In this document: positions 17,590 to 26,131 of the stretch, one piece after another
Numbering within the stretch: position 1 is the first letter of the stretch
Layout of the letters: each line of letters begins with the position of its first letter
Source: Algoriphagus sp. NG3
GTDB lineage: Bacteria; Bacteroidota; Bacteroidia; Cytophagales; Cyclobacteriaceae
Direction: 5' to 3'
DNA length: 64,000 bases
NCBI RefSeq assembly: GCF_034119865.1
Contig: NZ_CP139421.1
Coordinates: 2,542,001 to 2,606,000, forward strand
Program-made: the position numbers and the translations under genes
The notes under the pieces: generated by a model
What the model saw: only the letters and a program-made list of their open reading frames with translations
Database searches by the model: none
Told to the model about the DNA's origin: nothing

Positions 17590-20190
17590 ATGAAGGCACT
17601 AGTACTTTTACTCACATTTCTAAGCTTCACTGTAGTCAGCTATGCACAGCAAACCAGTAGAAATCTGGGATCGGTGGACTTAGCGGGAAACAAAGGATAC
17701 GTTCTTAAGGCTTCCGTCAAAAACGGAAAATTCACTTATACAATCCTTGATCAGAAAAATCCTGAAACAGAGGTTGATAGCTTCTCCCTGATCAATAACA
17801 ATTCCAGTAATTTCACAGATTTGCTCAAGAAAACCATAAGCGAAAAGAAGCTAAAATTCATTTCCCCTGAGGAATTAGAGAAGTATTACTTTTATTTTTC
17901 GAATCAGAATATTTTTTTAGAGGAAAGTGAATCTGGAAGTGATTCGATGGAGATGATCTTCAACGATTCCGTAGCTGTATTTTCATATCAGCATTCCAAC
18001 TTTACTGCTATTAAGAAGAAAGATATTTATTTTCTTCTTAATGAGATTTACCCCTCCAAGAAAATAGATTTTAAAGAATTCACAAAAAATCCTTTTGGTT
18101 ATATAAAAACAAATAGCCAAGACATAGAATTATTCGACACATCTTTCCAAGCAAAAGCGAAGAACATTTCATACCTAAAACCTAGAGCCTATAAATTTGA
18201 ATCTCTTTATAAAGCCATAAGTGATGAATATTACAAGACAGTTTCCCAAGACATTAAAGAGAAATTAATAAGTGAATTTAAAAACCTTAGTGATATAAAT
18301 AAATTAAGTGATTCTATCAATTTATTGGAAAAAAATTACAATCAAGAAAATTCTACACTAGAGAAACTAAGTAAAGAACTCAAAGAAAAAAGTGATAAAA
18401 TAACAGAGTTAAATTTAAGTGCAAGTAATAGAAAATCCCAAATTCCCAAACGATTGACAAATAAAATCATACAACTTACGAACACAAGCAGCCAAGCAGA
18501 CAACACAAATACTGAAGCTCCTGAAGAAGAGAGAGGAAATGGCACTGTTTCAACCCTAGCTGACGATAAGGATAGCATTGCAGCATACCAAATCAACCAA
18601 GACACAATTATCCGTTTAAATAATCGAAAAGCCCTTCTAATTGACCAAATTAATAGCCATAATGAATACAAATTACCTATTGATGAACCAACTACTATAT
18701 CTACCACTTCAAATAGTCATGAAAACATCAAAAGTTTTAAATCTTATTTATCAAATTTGGAATCTATAAAAACAGCCATAGACTCTTTAAGTAAAATAAA
18801 TCAGGCAATTATTAGTTTAAAATCCGAGACAGGAAATATATTAACTAAAACAGAACAGATACAATCCAAAAAAGACATACTGGAATTAGATATTTCTAGT
18901 AAAAAAATAGATTTAGAAACAAAAAAGAACAATGTAAATACAAAAATAAAAGATCAACTAAGAATATTAGTAAAAACAAACAAACATCAATTCAACGTTA
19001 AAAAAGTGGAATTTGAAATAAACAATGGTTATTTAGAAAACATAGAAGTAATAGGAAAGGCAACATTCTTTGACTTTAAAGATATATTACAGTACGACAG
19101 TACCAGAAAAATCCCGGAACTTCAACTAAAATTCATCAGTGATTTCCCGATTGGTATTTCCTCCAAAAAGGATATAGAAAGAATCGGTAACTACAGACTC
19201 TACTCCAGATTCAACAATGGCATGCATTATGAAATGAAGCTGGGGAACCTAATTTCAATTGTCAATGAAAAATTGGCAGTGGATCGTAAAGACTACTCCC
19301 CCAAGGATGGTGAACACACCTTCATTTTACCTGAACAAAATAACCCCACTTTCAAAAAGTCTGACACAAAGGAAATCCTCCAATTGAAGGTTTTTACTGA
19401 TTTTGTGGGAATTAATGATGAAAACCCCAATGGTCTGATCCAACTGGAAATAGACAAGGAGATTCCCCTATATACCAAACGGATACAGCGCCCCTACGTC
19501 TGGATACCATTTAGGTGGGCTGTACTCAATCAAGCCAATATAGGGGTATTTAATTTCTTCAAGCCTCAGTTTATCTACTCTAAAATCGAGAATAACAACA
19601 AACACCTACTAGTGAAATCCTTTACGACCGGAACCGGCAATGATGCTATAACCAAGTATGGGGTTTCGACCTTACAGCTTAAGCAATATGAGATATTCAG
19701 TGTAGGGGCAGACTTGAATGTGGTTTTGTACGATATCCCTGGAGGGAAATCAACCTTTCTTCTTAATGCGGGATTCCGCTTTGGAAGAACAGATCTGGCC
19801 TCCAATGAAGAAGAGCCGGAGGTCAATGATTTCCCGCGCGGCTTTACAAATACAATACAGCCGAGCCTGGAAGGGCTTTGGAGAATCAATGGGGACGAAC
19901 GGTTCGGAATTGAGTTTTCCTACAAAATCAACTGGTTACGTTCCGATGAATTGTTTTTCGAGCAGAAAGCGACTACCGACAAAATTGATGATTTTGCCAG
20001 TTTTGAAACTTCCAAAGAGAACAATACCCTACAAAGCTTCACCTTACTGGCCTACCTCAATGTCCAAAAAGAGAACCCGGGAAGACTTTTCTTCCGATAC
20101 AGGTATAATTCTGAGTTCTCCAATTTCGAGAACAACTATGCCCAGCTGCAATTAGGCTACACCACTTATCTCACAAGGGCAAACAAGTAG
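17590..20190 (+). CDS. Large secreted protein with coiled coil and C-terminal outer-membrane-type domain
   Basis: The 866-residue protein has a signal peptide (cleaved near VVSYAQ), an N-terminal mixed domain (about 20-215), a long Lys/Glu/Ser/Asn-rich coiled coil (about 215-470, with LEKNYNQENSTLEKLSKELK and repeated heptads), and a C-terminal region (about 480-866) with beta-strand patterns, ending as a likely beta-barrel (RLFFRYRYNSEFSN, AQLQLGYTTYLTRANK). The layout suggests an outer-membrane barrel with a long periplasmic or surface coiled-coil arm. The middle third is much more AT-rich than the ends. It is divergent from the LytS/LytTR pair. Function unknown. Confidence 0.8.
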   Translation: MKALVLLLTFLSFTVVSYAQQTSRNLGSVDLAGNKGYVLKASVKNGKFTYTILDQKNPETEVDSFSLINNNSSNFTDLLKKTISEKKLKFISPEELEKYYFYFSNQNIFLEESESGSDSMEMIFNDSVAVFSYQHSNFTAIKKKDIYFLLNEIYPSKKIDFKEFTKNPFGYIKTNSQDIELFDTSFQAKAKNISYLKPRAYKFESLYKAISDEYYKTVSQDIKEKLISEFKNLSDINKLSDSINLLEKNYNQENSTLEKLSKELKEKSDKITELNLSASNRKSQIPKRLTNKIIQLTNTSSQADNTNTEAPEEERGNGTVSTLADDKDSIAAYQINQDTIIRLNNRKALLIDQINSHNEYKLPIDEPTTISTTSNSHENIKSFKSYLSNLESIKTAIDSLSKINQAIISLKSETGNILTKTEQIQSKKDILELDISSKKIDLETKKNNVNTKIKDQLRILVKTNKHQFNVKKVEFEINNGYLENIEVIGKATFFDFKDILQYDSTRKIPELQLKFISDFPIGISSKKDIERIGNYRLYSRFNNGMHYEMKLGNLISIVNEKLAVDRKDYSPKDGEHTFILPEQNNPTFKKSDTKEILQLKVFTDFVGINDENPNGLIQLEIDKEIPLYTKRIQRPYVWIPFRWAVLNQANIGVFNFFKPQFIYSKIENNNKHLLVKSFTTGTGNDAITKYGVSTLQLKQYEIFSVGADLNVVLYDIPGGKSTFLLNAGFRFGRTDLASNEEEPEVNDFPRGFTNTIQPSLEGLWRINGDERFGIEFSYKINWLRSDELFFEQKATTDKIDDFASFETSKENNTLQSFTLLAYLNVQKENPGRLFFRYRYNSEFSNFENNYAQLQLGYTTYLTRANK

Positions 20191-20221
20191 TCAATAGCTA
20201 GGCCGCTAGAGCATAAGAAGC

Positions 20222-20240
20222 CGTTCGTGACACGAACGGG
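20222..20240. other. Perfect palindromic hairpin downstream of the coiled-coil gene
   Basis: CCGTTCGTG A CACGAACGG, a 9-bp stem with a 1-nt centre, 32 nt after the stop codon. There is no T-tract, so it is a stem-loop or binding site rather than a clear terminator. Confidence 0.5.
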
Positions 20241-20322
20241 GGCGCAATAGCGGGAGCTTTGTGCCAGCAAGATGGAGATGGGGCAGTTTTCAGTCGCAGT
20301 GGACAGTCGCAGTCAGAAAGAC

Positions 20323-21108
20323 GAATTGTAAAGTTTACCTATAAACTAAAAGCACTCAGGAGACTGCATTGACATAGGTACAAGCCTGCCTGACCGGTAG
20401 GCAGGTCAGAAAGACTTGCACCAACTAGGTGAAGACGGAGGTCGGAAACAGAGCAATGCCGTAGGCATGGCAGATGTTGTAGCACCGGGTTTCAACCCGG
20501 TGTAAAAAAGACCAAAGGCCGTTTCCCCTTCCCGATATCGCTATGCTCATCGGGACAGGCAGGACATGAGATACAGTGATAACACGAAAGCTCGTCCCGA
20601 GGAGGTGTACAGCGTTTGTGAATTGTCGGATTGGAAATCCTACAATAACAGCGCAACAATTATGGGGAGTCAAGCAGCAAGTAAAGTTTCTGTTGTAAAA
20701 TTCACCTATCATCGAAAGGCAGTCGGGAGACTGCATTATCTACCGCACAAGCCTGCCTGCTGCAGGCAGGTCTGAAGACTTGCACGAGCTGATTCTATAG
20801 AAACAGAGCAATGCCGTAGGCATGGCAGATTTTATAGCACCGGGTTTCAACCCGGTGTAAAAAAGACCAAAGGCCGTTTCCCCTCGGACATGAGATACAG
20901 TGATAACTCGAAAGTTAGTCCCGAGGAGGTCTGCAGCGTTTGTGAATTGTCGGATTGGAAATCCTACAATAACAGCGCAACAATTATCGGGAGTCGAGCA
21001 GCAAATAGATGTTGAATTGTAAAGTTCACCTATCAACTAAAGGCAGTCAGGAGACTGCATTATCCACCGCACAGGTCTGAAGACTTGCGCGAGCTGGGTG
21101 CCTTAGGC
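20323..21108. repeat. Two and a half copies of an about 310-370 bp hairpin-rich repeat unit
   Basis: The units begin near 20323, 20693 and 21013 (the last is partial), each with gtaaagttyacctat, then ggagactgcatt, a gcctgcctg/caggcagg palindrome, the hairpin atgccgtaggcat, the hairpin ACCGGGTTTCAACCCGGT, the block aaaaaagaccaaaggcc, and gaattgtcggattggaaatc. The same unit recurs at 24.2-24.8 kb and in diverged form at 7.2-7.5 kb. Frames through the repeats are not genes. The unit looks like a composite REP/BIME-type element without its own coding sequence. Confidence 0.85.
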
Positions 21109-21155
21109 ACGGACGATATTATTTACAATAACATCTTTCTCCCCCACCACCAACT

Positions 21156-21800
21156 TCACACCCTCCCCAGACACAGGGAATCGGAAAACTCCCTTCCCCC
21201 CTTTGTCTCGGTATAAAAGGAAAGGTAGATATAGAATTTTCCCTGAAGGTCACCCGACCAGGGAAACTGGACCTGCTGAAGACCTGTCTTTCTATAGTTG
21301 CCTTGGACCACTGACCACTTCCTTTTCATCCCGGGATCATACGCCACCACAAACAGCCTGTCAGACTCCTTGGCATGTCCCATAAAAGCATTGGGAGACC
21401 AGGAGACCTCAAGCAGATTACCGCTAACCCACTGAACCTGGGGACTTTCCACCCCCAAGAGATCTCCCTCGGAGGTCTTGACCTTTTCTGGATATAGCAC
21501 CGGAATTCCGCCTTCGTTCAGCACTGCTGTCTTTAGCGCCACCGACAGTGCCCGGTTGAAACCCTGACCCTGGGCGGGATTGGGCTTAGCAAAACCCAGT
21601 TCCAGCTCTGCCCTCATCGGCACCAAAAAGTCTTGCGCCAGTTTAAAAGCCGCTCTATGATATAACTGCTTCTCACTGGGCGCAACACTGCTTTTGACAG
21701 GCTTGCCTTTGATTACCAGCTTGCCCTTTCGCTTGTAGATCACCGTATTCCCCAGTTTTCCGGAGATACTGCCCAATACGTTGTTTTCAATAATCGCCAT
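21156..21800 (-). CDS. DUF6266 family protein
   Basis: The 214-residue protein starts with the family's typical N-terminus (MAIIENNVLGSISGKLGNTV, then KRKGKLVIKGKP) and has the following conserved AFKLAQDFLVPMRAELELGF region and a C-terminal beta-rich half (LLEVSWSPNAFMGHAKESDR, LFVVAYDP). DUF6266 proteins are common in Bacteroidota and some resemble phage or secretion-system structural proteins; no function is established. It has no signal peptide and stands alone between repeat clusters. Confidence 0.85.
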   Translation of the reverse strand: MAIIENNVLGSISGKLGNTVIYKRKGKLVIKGKPVKSSVAPSEKQLYHRAAFKLAQDFLVPMRAELELGFAKPNPAQGQGFNRALSVALKTAVLNEGGIPVLYPEKVKTSEGDLLGVESPQVQWVSGNLLEVSWSPNAFMGHAKESDRLFVVAYDPGMKRKWSVVQGNYRKTGLQQVQFPWSGDLQGKFYIYLSFYTETKGGREFSDSLCLGRV

Positions 21801-22115
21801 AATCTTTTGCGGTTTAATGCCCTATAGGCCGATATCAATAAATTGTTTACTACAGCTGATTCACCTTACCCTGTCCATGACCGGTACTTCTTTGGATTTG
21901 ACACGGCTTTCCTTTGGCTGGCAACTGATGCAAAGTCGAAGAAGAGTCGAAGGAAAGTCGAAGAAAAGCCGACCATAAAGACGGGAAGACCACTGTTCTG
22001 ACCTAAAAGAAAGGAAGGGGACAGGGCAGGAAATAGATCATGTGACGATCCCTTAAGTTGTACATCAATGGCAATCCCATGCAAGGAAATTGCCATGAAC
22101 TACCTTTGGAACCGA
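21801..22115. other. Gene-free spacer
   Basis: It contains a short purine-rich direct repeat (agtcgaaggaaagtcgaaga) and no credible gene; a 76-residue frame here has no protein-like features. Confidence 0.4.
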
Positions 22116-22310
22116 TCAGTAAATATAGCTTTCCACCTGGACCAAGGGAATACCTGAAAAATCGGCAAATTCCTGGACGGTGATAAACTGGTGGCGCTTC
22201 TTGTTGTAAAAATCCTTCATCTTCTGCAATAAGGAATACCCGTATCGCTCACTTCTTCCTGTGATCAGCTGCACATCCTTGGCGTAAATAACACATCTTT
22301 TTTTAAGCAT
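22116..22310 (-). CDS. Small conserved hypothetical protein (64 aa)
   Basis: This is a small basic protein with a pattern I recognise only as a recurrent Bacteroidota small protein: YAKDVQLITGRSERYGYSLL, then KKRHQFITVQEFADFSGIP. The C-terminal part looks like a short helix-turn-helix-like unit. It lies downstream of the 22391-22966 gene on the same strand (80 nt gap) and may be co-transcribed with it. Function unknown. Confidence 0.65.
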   Translation of the reverse strand: MLKKRCVIYAKDVQLITGRSERYGYSLLQKMKDFYNKKRHQFITVQEFADFSGIPLVQVESYIY

Positions 22311-22390
22311 GACTCATTTCAATTTATGTTAAACATCAATTAAATTAGGCTGAATAGCATAGCCTAAACTAGGGGGTAAATACATACTCT

Positions 22391-22966
22391 TTAATTCTTT
22401 ATTTTCTGCTGGATAATCCGCATGGTGCGCGGCGAGCAGGAGAAATAGGAAGCTATTTTAGCCTGGGAGAGGTGCTCTTCTATTCCTGGCATATAGTCCA
22501 AAAATTCCCGATAAGCATCCTCTTTTTCCATTCTCTTAATCCTGTTGCGCAGGATCAGCCGCTTGGACATCCTTTGGTTCACCTTGATGGCCAGCTGTTG
22601 TAAGTCAGGAAAATGCCGAAGCAGCAACTGTTCTAATTCCTTGCTGAGTTCGAAATACACTACATCTGAGAGGCATTGTATATATTGGTCTGTCTTTTTT
22701 TCCTTTAGATAAGAGTTCACGTCAAAGGCTAAGTCAGTAGCCTGAAAAATCTCAGCCAGCACTGGCCCTTTTTCAGTATCGTAAAATAAGCCTACAAACC
22801 CTTCCATTATATACCGGGAGGATTTCTCCACTTCTTGGATAGGCTTTAACACCTTGTTTTTTTGTGCTTTTTTGAAATCACCGTAAAGTTTGATTTTGTC
22901 ATAGCAAGCATCTAATCCCGATACCAGCTGATCTAAATCCTCTTTCATTTTTGTCAGATAGTCCAT
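22391..22966 (-). CDS. Hypothetical helical protein with C-terminal helix-turn-helix
   Basis: I choose the start at 22966 (MDYLTKMKEDLDQ); an upstream ATG would add 23 residues. The 191-residue protein is mainly alpha-helical, with a C-terminal HTH-like segment LSQAKIASYFSCSPRTMRII. The LSQ.KIA.YF..SPRTM pattern is like the DNA-binding part of Crp-type or other winged-helix regulators, but I see no cyclic-nucleotide-binding domain. Probably a DNA-binding regulator; family not recognised. A perfect inverted repeat at 23097-23125 in its upstream region could be its operator. Confidence 0.7.
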   Translation of the reverse strand: MDYLTKMKEDLDQLVSGLDACYDKIKLYGDFKKAQKNKVLKPIQEVEKSSRYIMEGFVGLFYDTEKGPVLAEIFQATDLAFDVNSYLKEKKTDQYIQCLSDVVYFELSKELEQLLLRHFPDLQQLAIKVNQRMSKRLILRNRIKRMEKEDAYREFLDYMPGIEEHLSQAKIASYFSCSPRTMRIIQQKIKN

Positions 22967-23096
22967 AGCTATTTCTGTTAAAAAACCGATTAACCTAGGT
23001 GCTGTATCAGATGATAAAAGCACCAAAAAGTCCATATAAAAACCTTAATTGGAGTATTAATTTAAGGTTAACAAATTCATAAAAACAACACGCAAT

Positions 23097-23125
23097 TTTT
23101 AGTATGAGTAAAAAACATACTAAAA
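23097..23125. promoter_or_regulatory. Inverted repeat TTTTAGTATG-N9-CATACTAAAA
   Basis: A perfect 10-bp inverted repeat with a 9-nt spacer, 131 nt upstream of the start at 22966. It could be an operator for the HTH protein encoded there, or a stem-loop. The rest of the 22967-23432 spacer holds no gene. Confidence 0.45.
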
Positions 23126-23432
23126 CACCGGAAAAATTGCCTCATTTTTAGCGATTATTTTTATGCAGCGGAAAAATCTCCTGGATTTTTTTGATTTATA
23201 TCAAAGAAATTTGAGTAATCCCCAGGGCAAAACCAGGAAAAGTAAGTAGGCTGATGAAGCCTCTTTTGGACTACCTCATCCCGGCTTGCGATGGCGCATA
23301 GCTTCCCGGGAAGAGGGAGCTAGTCAGGGCTAACGATGATGACTCGATTATGAAAAGAACTATCAGCATCCCACTACCTCACCCCATCCCTCTCCTTTAG
23401 GAGAGGGCGCTTGTCACTGCTAATTTGATATT

Positions 23433-23870
23433 ATGTATATGGACAAAATCTTCAACACTATACTGATTCTACTCTGGACCTATACGGGCCTGGACAAGCT
23501 GATCCGCTGGGATGCGAGTAGAAAGGCTTTTCATAACCAAACCTTTCCCAGTGAGCTGGCGGAGGTGCTGGCCTATGCGGTGCCGATGGTAGAGTTGCTG
23601 ATCGCCGGGCTCCTGCTCTTTTCCGTGACGCGGTGGTGGGGATATCTGGGCAGTGTCTTACTGCTGACGGTATTTATTACTTATGTGGGACTGATCTGGT
23701 CAGGGGCTTTTCCCAGGGTGCCGTGCAACTGTGCGGGGATATTGGAGAGTGTGGGATGGGCGGCCCATTTCTGGTTGAATCTGGGGTTTATTGGAGTGGC
23801 AGTGTGGGGGTTGGTGGCAAATGGTCACAGAGATGCACAGAGAAATGGGAGGAGCACGGAGATCTTATAG
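23433..23870 (+). CDS. MauE/DoxX-like integral membrane protein
   Basis: The 145-residue protein starts at 23433 or 23439 and has four predicted membrane segments. It shows the MauE-like pattern (LILLWTYTGLDKLIRW, PMVELLIAGLLLF, VGLIWSGAFPRVPCNCAG). The Cys pair in VPCNCAG is typical of the Bacteroidota MauE-like group, which in other loci lies near DUF6520 peptides, TlpA-like thioredoxins and SusC/D genes; the same set is present downstream here, although 1.9 kb of repeats separates them. A redox role in the membrane is the family-based guess. Base composition is clearly more GC-rich than its neighbours. Confidence 0.8.
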   Translation: MYMDKIFNTILILLWTYTGLDKLIRWDASRKAFHNQTFPSELAEVLAYAVPMVELLIAGLLLFSVTRWWGYLGSVLLLTVFITYVGLIWSGAFPRVPCNCAGILESVGWAAHFWLNLGFIGVAVWGLVANGHRDAQRNGRSTEIL

Positions 23871-24185
23871 GTTAAAAAAGTTAAATGTTAATAGTTAAAG
23901 GTTAAGCTGGACAGCGCAATAATAACTCAATTGATTGGTTTCCAAAATCCTATAGATAAAAATCCTGCCGTAGGTAGGCCCTGTGGGTAGCCCAGGGTTG
24001 CGTCGTGCCTCCTTACCCTGGGCAAAGGATACAGGATTCAGTCAGCTAAGTCTGGTTCAAGTCTTCAGACTTGGATCCAAAGTATTGCAGTCTCCAGACT
24101 GCCTTTCAATGATCGAATCCCTGTGTTAATAATAGCTGCTTAAAACCCAACGTCTGACTGAGAATAGCCGAGTATATGAGAAGTT

Positions 24186-24800
24186 AAAGACCATAGCAGT
24201 CTGAGGACTGCATTATCATAAGCACAAGCCTGCCTGCTGCAGGCAGGTCTGAAGACCTTGCGCGAGCTGGGAGCAAAAGTATGGAAACGTAGCAATGCCG
24301 TAGGCATGGCAGATGTTGTAGCACCGGGTTTCAACCCGGTGTAAAAAAGACCAAAGGCCATTTCCCTTCCCGATATCGCTATGCTCATCGGGACAGGCAG
24401 GACAAGTAATAGTGGTAAGACGAAGGCTCATCCCGAGGAGGTGTACAGCGTTTGTGAATTGTAAAGTTTACCTATCAACTAAAGGCAGTCAGGAGACTGC
24501 ATTATCTACCGCACAAGCCTGCCTGCTGCAGGCAGGTCTGAAGACTTGCGCGAGCTGGGAGCAAAAGTATGGAAACGTAGCAATGCCGTAGGCATGGCAG
24601 ATTTAATAGCATCGGGTTTCAACCCGGTGTAAAAAAGACCAAAAGGCCATTTCCCTCGGATAGGGGGCATAGTGATAAGACCAAGGCTTGTCCCGAGGAG
24701 GTGTACAGCGTTTGTGAATTGTCGGATTGGAAATCCTACGATAACAGCGCAACGATTATCGGGAGTCGAGCAGCAAATAGATGTTGAATTATAAAGTCAG
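24186..24800. repeat. Two more copies of the hairpin-rich repeat unit
   Basis: The units start near 24186 and 24456 and repeat the modules described at 20323-21108, including gcctgcctgctgcaggcagg, atgccgtaggcat, the GGGTTTCAACCC hairpin and attgtcggattggaaatcc. The second is nearly identical to the units around 20.9 kb. Upstream (23871-24185) there is only diverged repeat sequence. Confidence 0.85.
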
Positions 24801-24914
24801 AAAGTTGAAGTATGAAAGCTAAATGGGACGGAAATATGGAAAAGAGTCTTATATGTCTGAAGTATCAGCAACCTCTCGATTGGTGTGATTGGATAAGGGC
24901 AAGTTTACTTCTCT

Positions 24915-24939
24915 GATACTTTTGAAGAGCAAAAGTATC
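24915..24939. repeat. Hairpin GATACTTTTG-aagag-CAAAAGTATC
   Basis: A perfect 10-bp inverted repeat with a 5-nt loop. A diverged form with a longer loop is at 13893-13931. Elements of this form are frequent between genes in this phylum. Confidence 0.7.
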
Positions 24940-25164
24940 CAAAACTCTTTGCCCGAGGCTATACTTCAAATCGGACAAAGGATTGTAAAAAAAGAAAAAG
25001 GTTGTGGACCGATTTGATTTTTGAGATTTGTCTTTACCTAAAAATTGGCGGATCTCGCTCAATCCTTCGCGAGCTAGCCAATTTTCTTAACGGTTAAGAC
25101 TTCATCTCAAAAACCGTATATCCTCCATGGCGTGGCCTAGTCAAGAACTTGGGTGGTTACAATG

Positions 25165-25790
25165 AGTCAAGTGTGCGAGTAAGATAATTATGAGGGAAGA
25201 GTTGTATCGGCGTAGCGAGGTTGTGGTCCGAACAGCTGAAGTAACTGACAAATAAAACCTTCGGGTTCCAAAAAACCCACAGGTTAAAACAAAGGGCGGC
25301 TGCTGTCAAACCGCCCTACGTAGCCTAAACATGCATGAATGGCTACGAAAAAATAAGTAAATGAGCAAACGGATACTGGCGCCCGCTCAATCACTAGGAT
25401 GAAAAGCAACTAGTTCCGAAATGAAGCTAACTAAAAATAAGATTATACGCAAGAGACTGACTATAAAAATATTATGAACATCAAAAACCAACTAAATGAA
25501 GCGATTCAAAATCATTGGAGGCGTGAAAACCACAACGATTAACGCAACTACACTAACAAATCAGCACCGCTCCTTTCTAAGACTGGGAGTAGAAAGGCCA
25601 GTCCACACTCGGCGGTGCGGGGAGCGGAACCGGCTCCCAGACCTGGGCAACCCGGACGGTTCACCCGCTGATATGGGGTCCTTGGACGGATTCCTCACGA
25701 AGGATGAAGTCCTTGGAAGGGACTCCGCATCAGGGAAACTGAGTAAAATCTATGTTCAACCGGGAGGCAACTCCCACAAACGACAAGATT
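25165..25790 (+). ncRNA. Candidate structured RNA leader upstream of the DUF6520 gene
   Basis: About 620 bp without a convincing gene but with many stems in line: ccttcgggtt region, GGGCGG-n11-CCGCCC near 25295-25317, gtagcc/ggctac near 25321-25360, gggagcggaaccggctccc near 25618-25638, cctgggcaacccgg, repeated gtccttgg motifs near 25677-25715, and gggaggcaactccc just before the gene. A 22-codon frame (25474-25542, MNIKNQLNEAIQNHWRREN) lies in the middle. The GTGCGAG at the left resembles a group II intron 5' end, but no reverse transcriptase and no clear domain V are visible. It could be a cis-regulatory leader, a decayed intron, or both. Confidence 0.35.
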
Positions 25791-26087
25791 ATGAAATCAT
25801 TTAAAACCATGCTCCCGGCACTGGGATTAGTGCTCGGAGCAACCATGGCTCTGGCCATGAATGTACCGACTATGATGGCTGAAAAGACTGCCACTAAAGT
25901 GTGGACCCCGGATCCAGATCCAGCCTATGAAGAGACCAATTTCTACCGCGAGATTACAGGGGAAGTCTTAGGCAGTGATTTTCTCTGTAATGGAACATCC
26001 CAGGAATGTAGAGTTGAATTTGACAATGATAATCCTATGACAGGCCAGAAATCAATTCTGACCCCAGGAATCTATGTCGAGCAATAA
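25791..26087 (+). CDS. DUF6520 family secreted peptide
   Basis: I choose the start at 25791 (MKSFKTMLPALG); a longer frame from 25752 reads through the structured leader. The 98-residue product has a signal-peptide-like N-terminus (LPALGLVLGATMALAMN), then an acidic segment with a WTPDPDPAYEE motif and two Cys (LCNGTSQECRVEFD). DUF6520 proteins are small exported Bacteroidota proteins of unknown role; the conserved Cys pair suggests a disulfide. A strong terminator follows 11 nt after the stop. Its neighbours (MauE-like, TlpA-like, SusC/D) fit the usual setting of this family as far as I know it. Confidence 0.75.
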   Translation: MKSFKTMLPALGLVLGATMALAMNVPTMMAEKTATKVWTPDPDPAYEETNFYREITGEVLGSDFLCNGTSQECRVEFDNDNPMTGQKSILTPGIYVEQ

Positions 26088-26098
26088 GTAAATCGATA

Positions 26099-26131
26099 GA
26101 GGCTGTCCATTGTGTGGACAGCCTCTTTTGT
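26099..26131 (+). terminator. Intrinsic terminator after DUF6520 gene
   Basis: Perfect 11-bp stem GAGGCTGTCCA / TGGACAGCCTC with a 5-nt loop, followed by TTTTGTT. It separates this gene from the convergent SusD gene, whose stop codon touches the T-tract. Confidence 0.92.

Noticed and set aside
20425..21036. Frames of 69-103 codons on both strands
   Set aside because: They are created by the repeat units; the same peptides recur at 24.1-24.4 kb.
21866..22096. 76-codon minus-strand frame
   Set aside because: It covers a purine-rich direct repeat and has no recognisable protein pattern.
20323..24800. CRISPR array
   Set aside because: The repeats are about 310 bp units with hairpins, not short repeats with unique spacers, and no cas genes are present.
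24865..25062. 65-codon minus-strand frame
   Set aside because: It spans the GATACTTTTG/CAAAAGTATC hairpin; such frames arise by chance in this element.
25165..25790. Intact group II intron
   Set aside because: No reverse transcriptase, no clear domain V hairpin with a GNRA loop; kept only as one of several explanations for the structured leader.
25496..25804. 102-codon plus-strand frame upstream of DUF6520
   Set aside because: It overlaps the stem-rich leader and the DUF6520 start in another frame; the composition follows RNA stems rather than protein.
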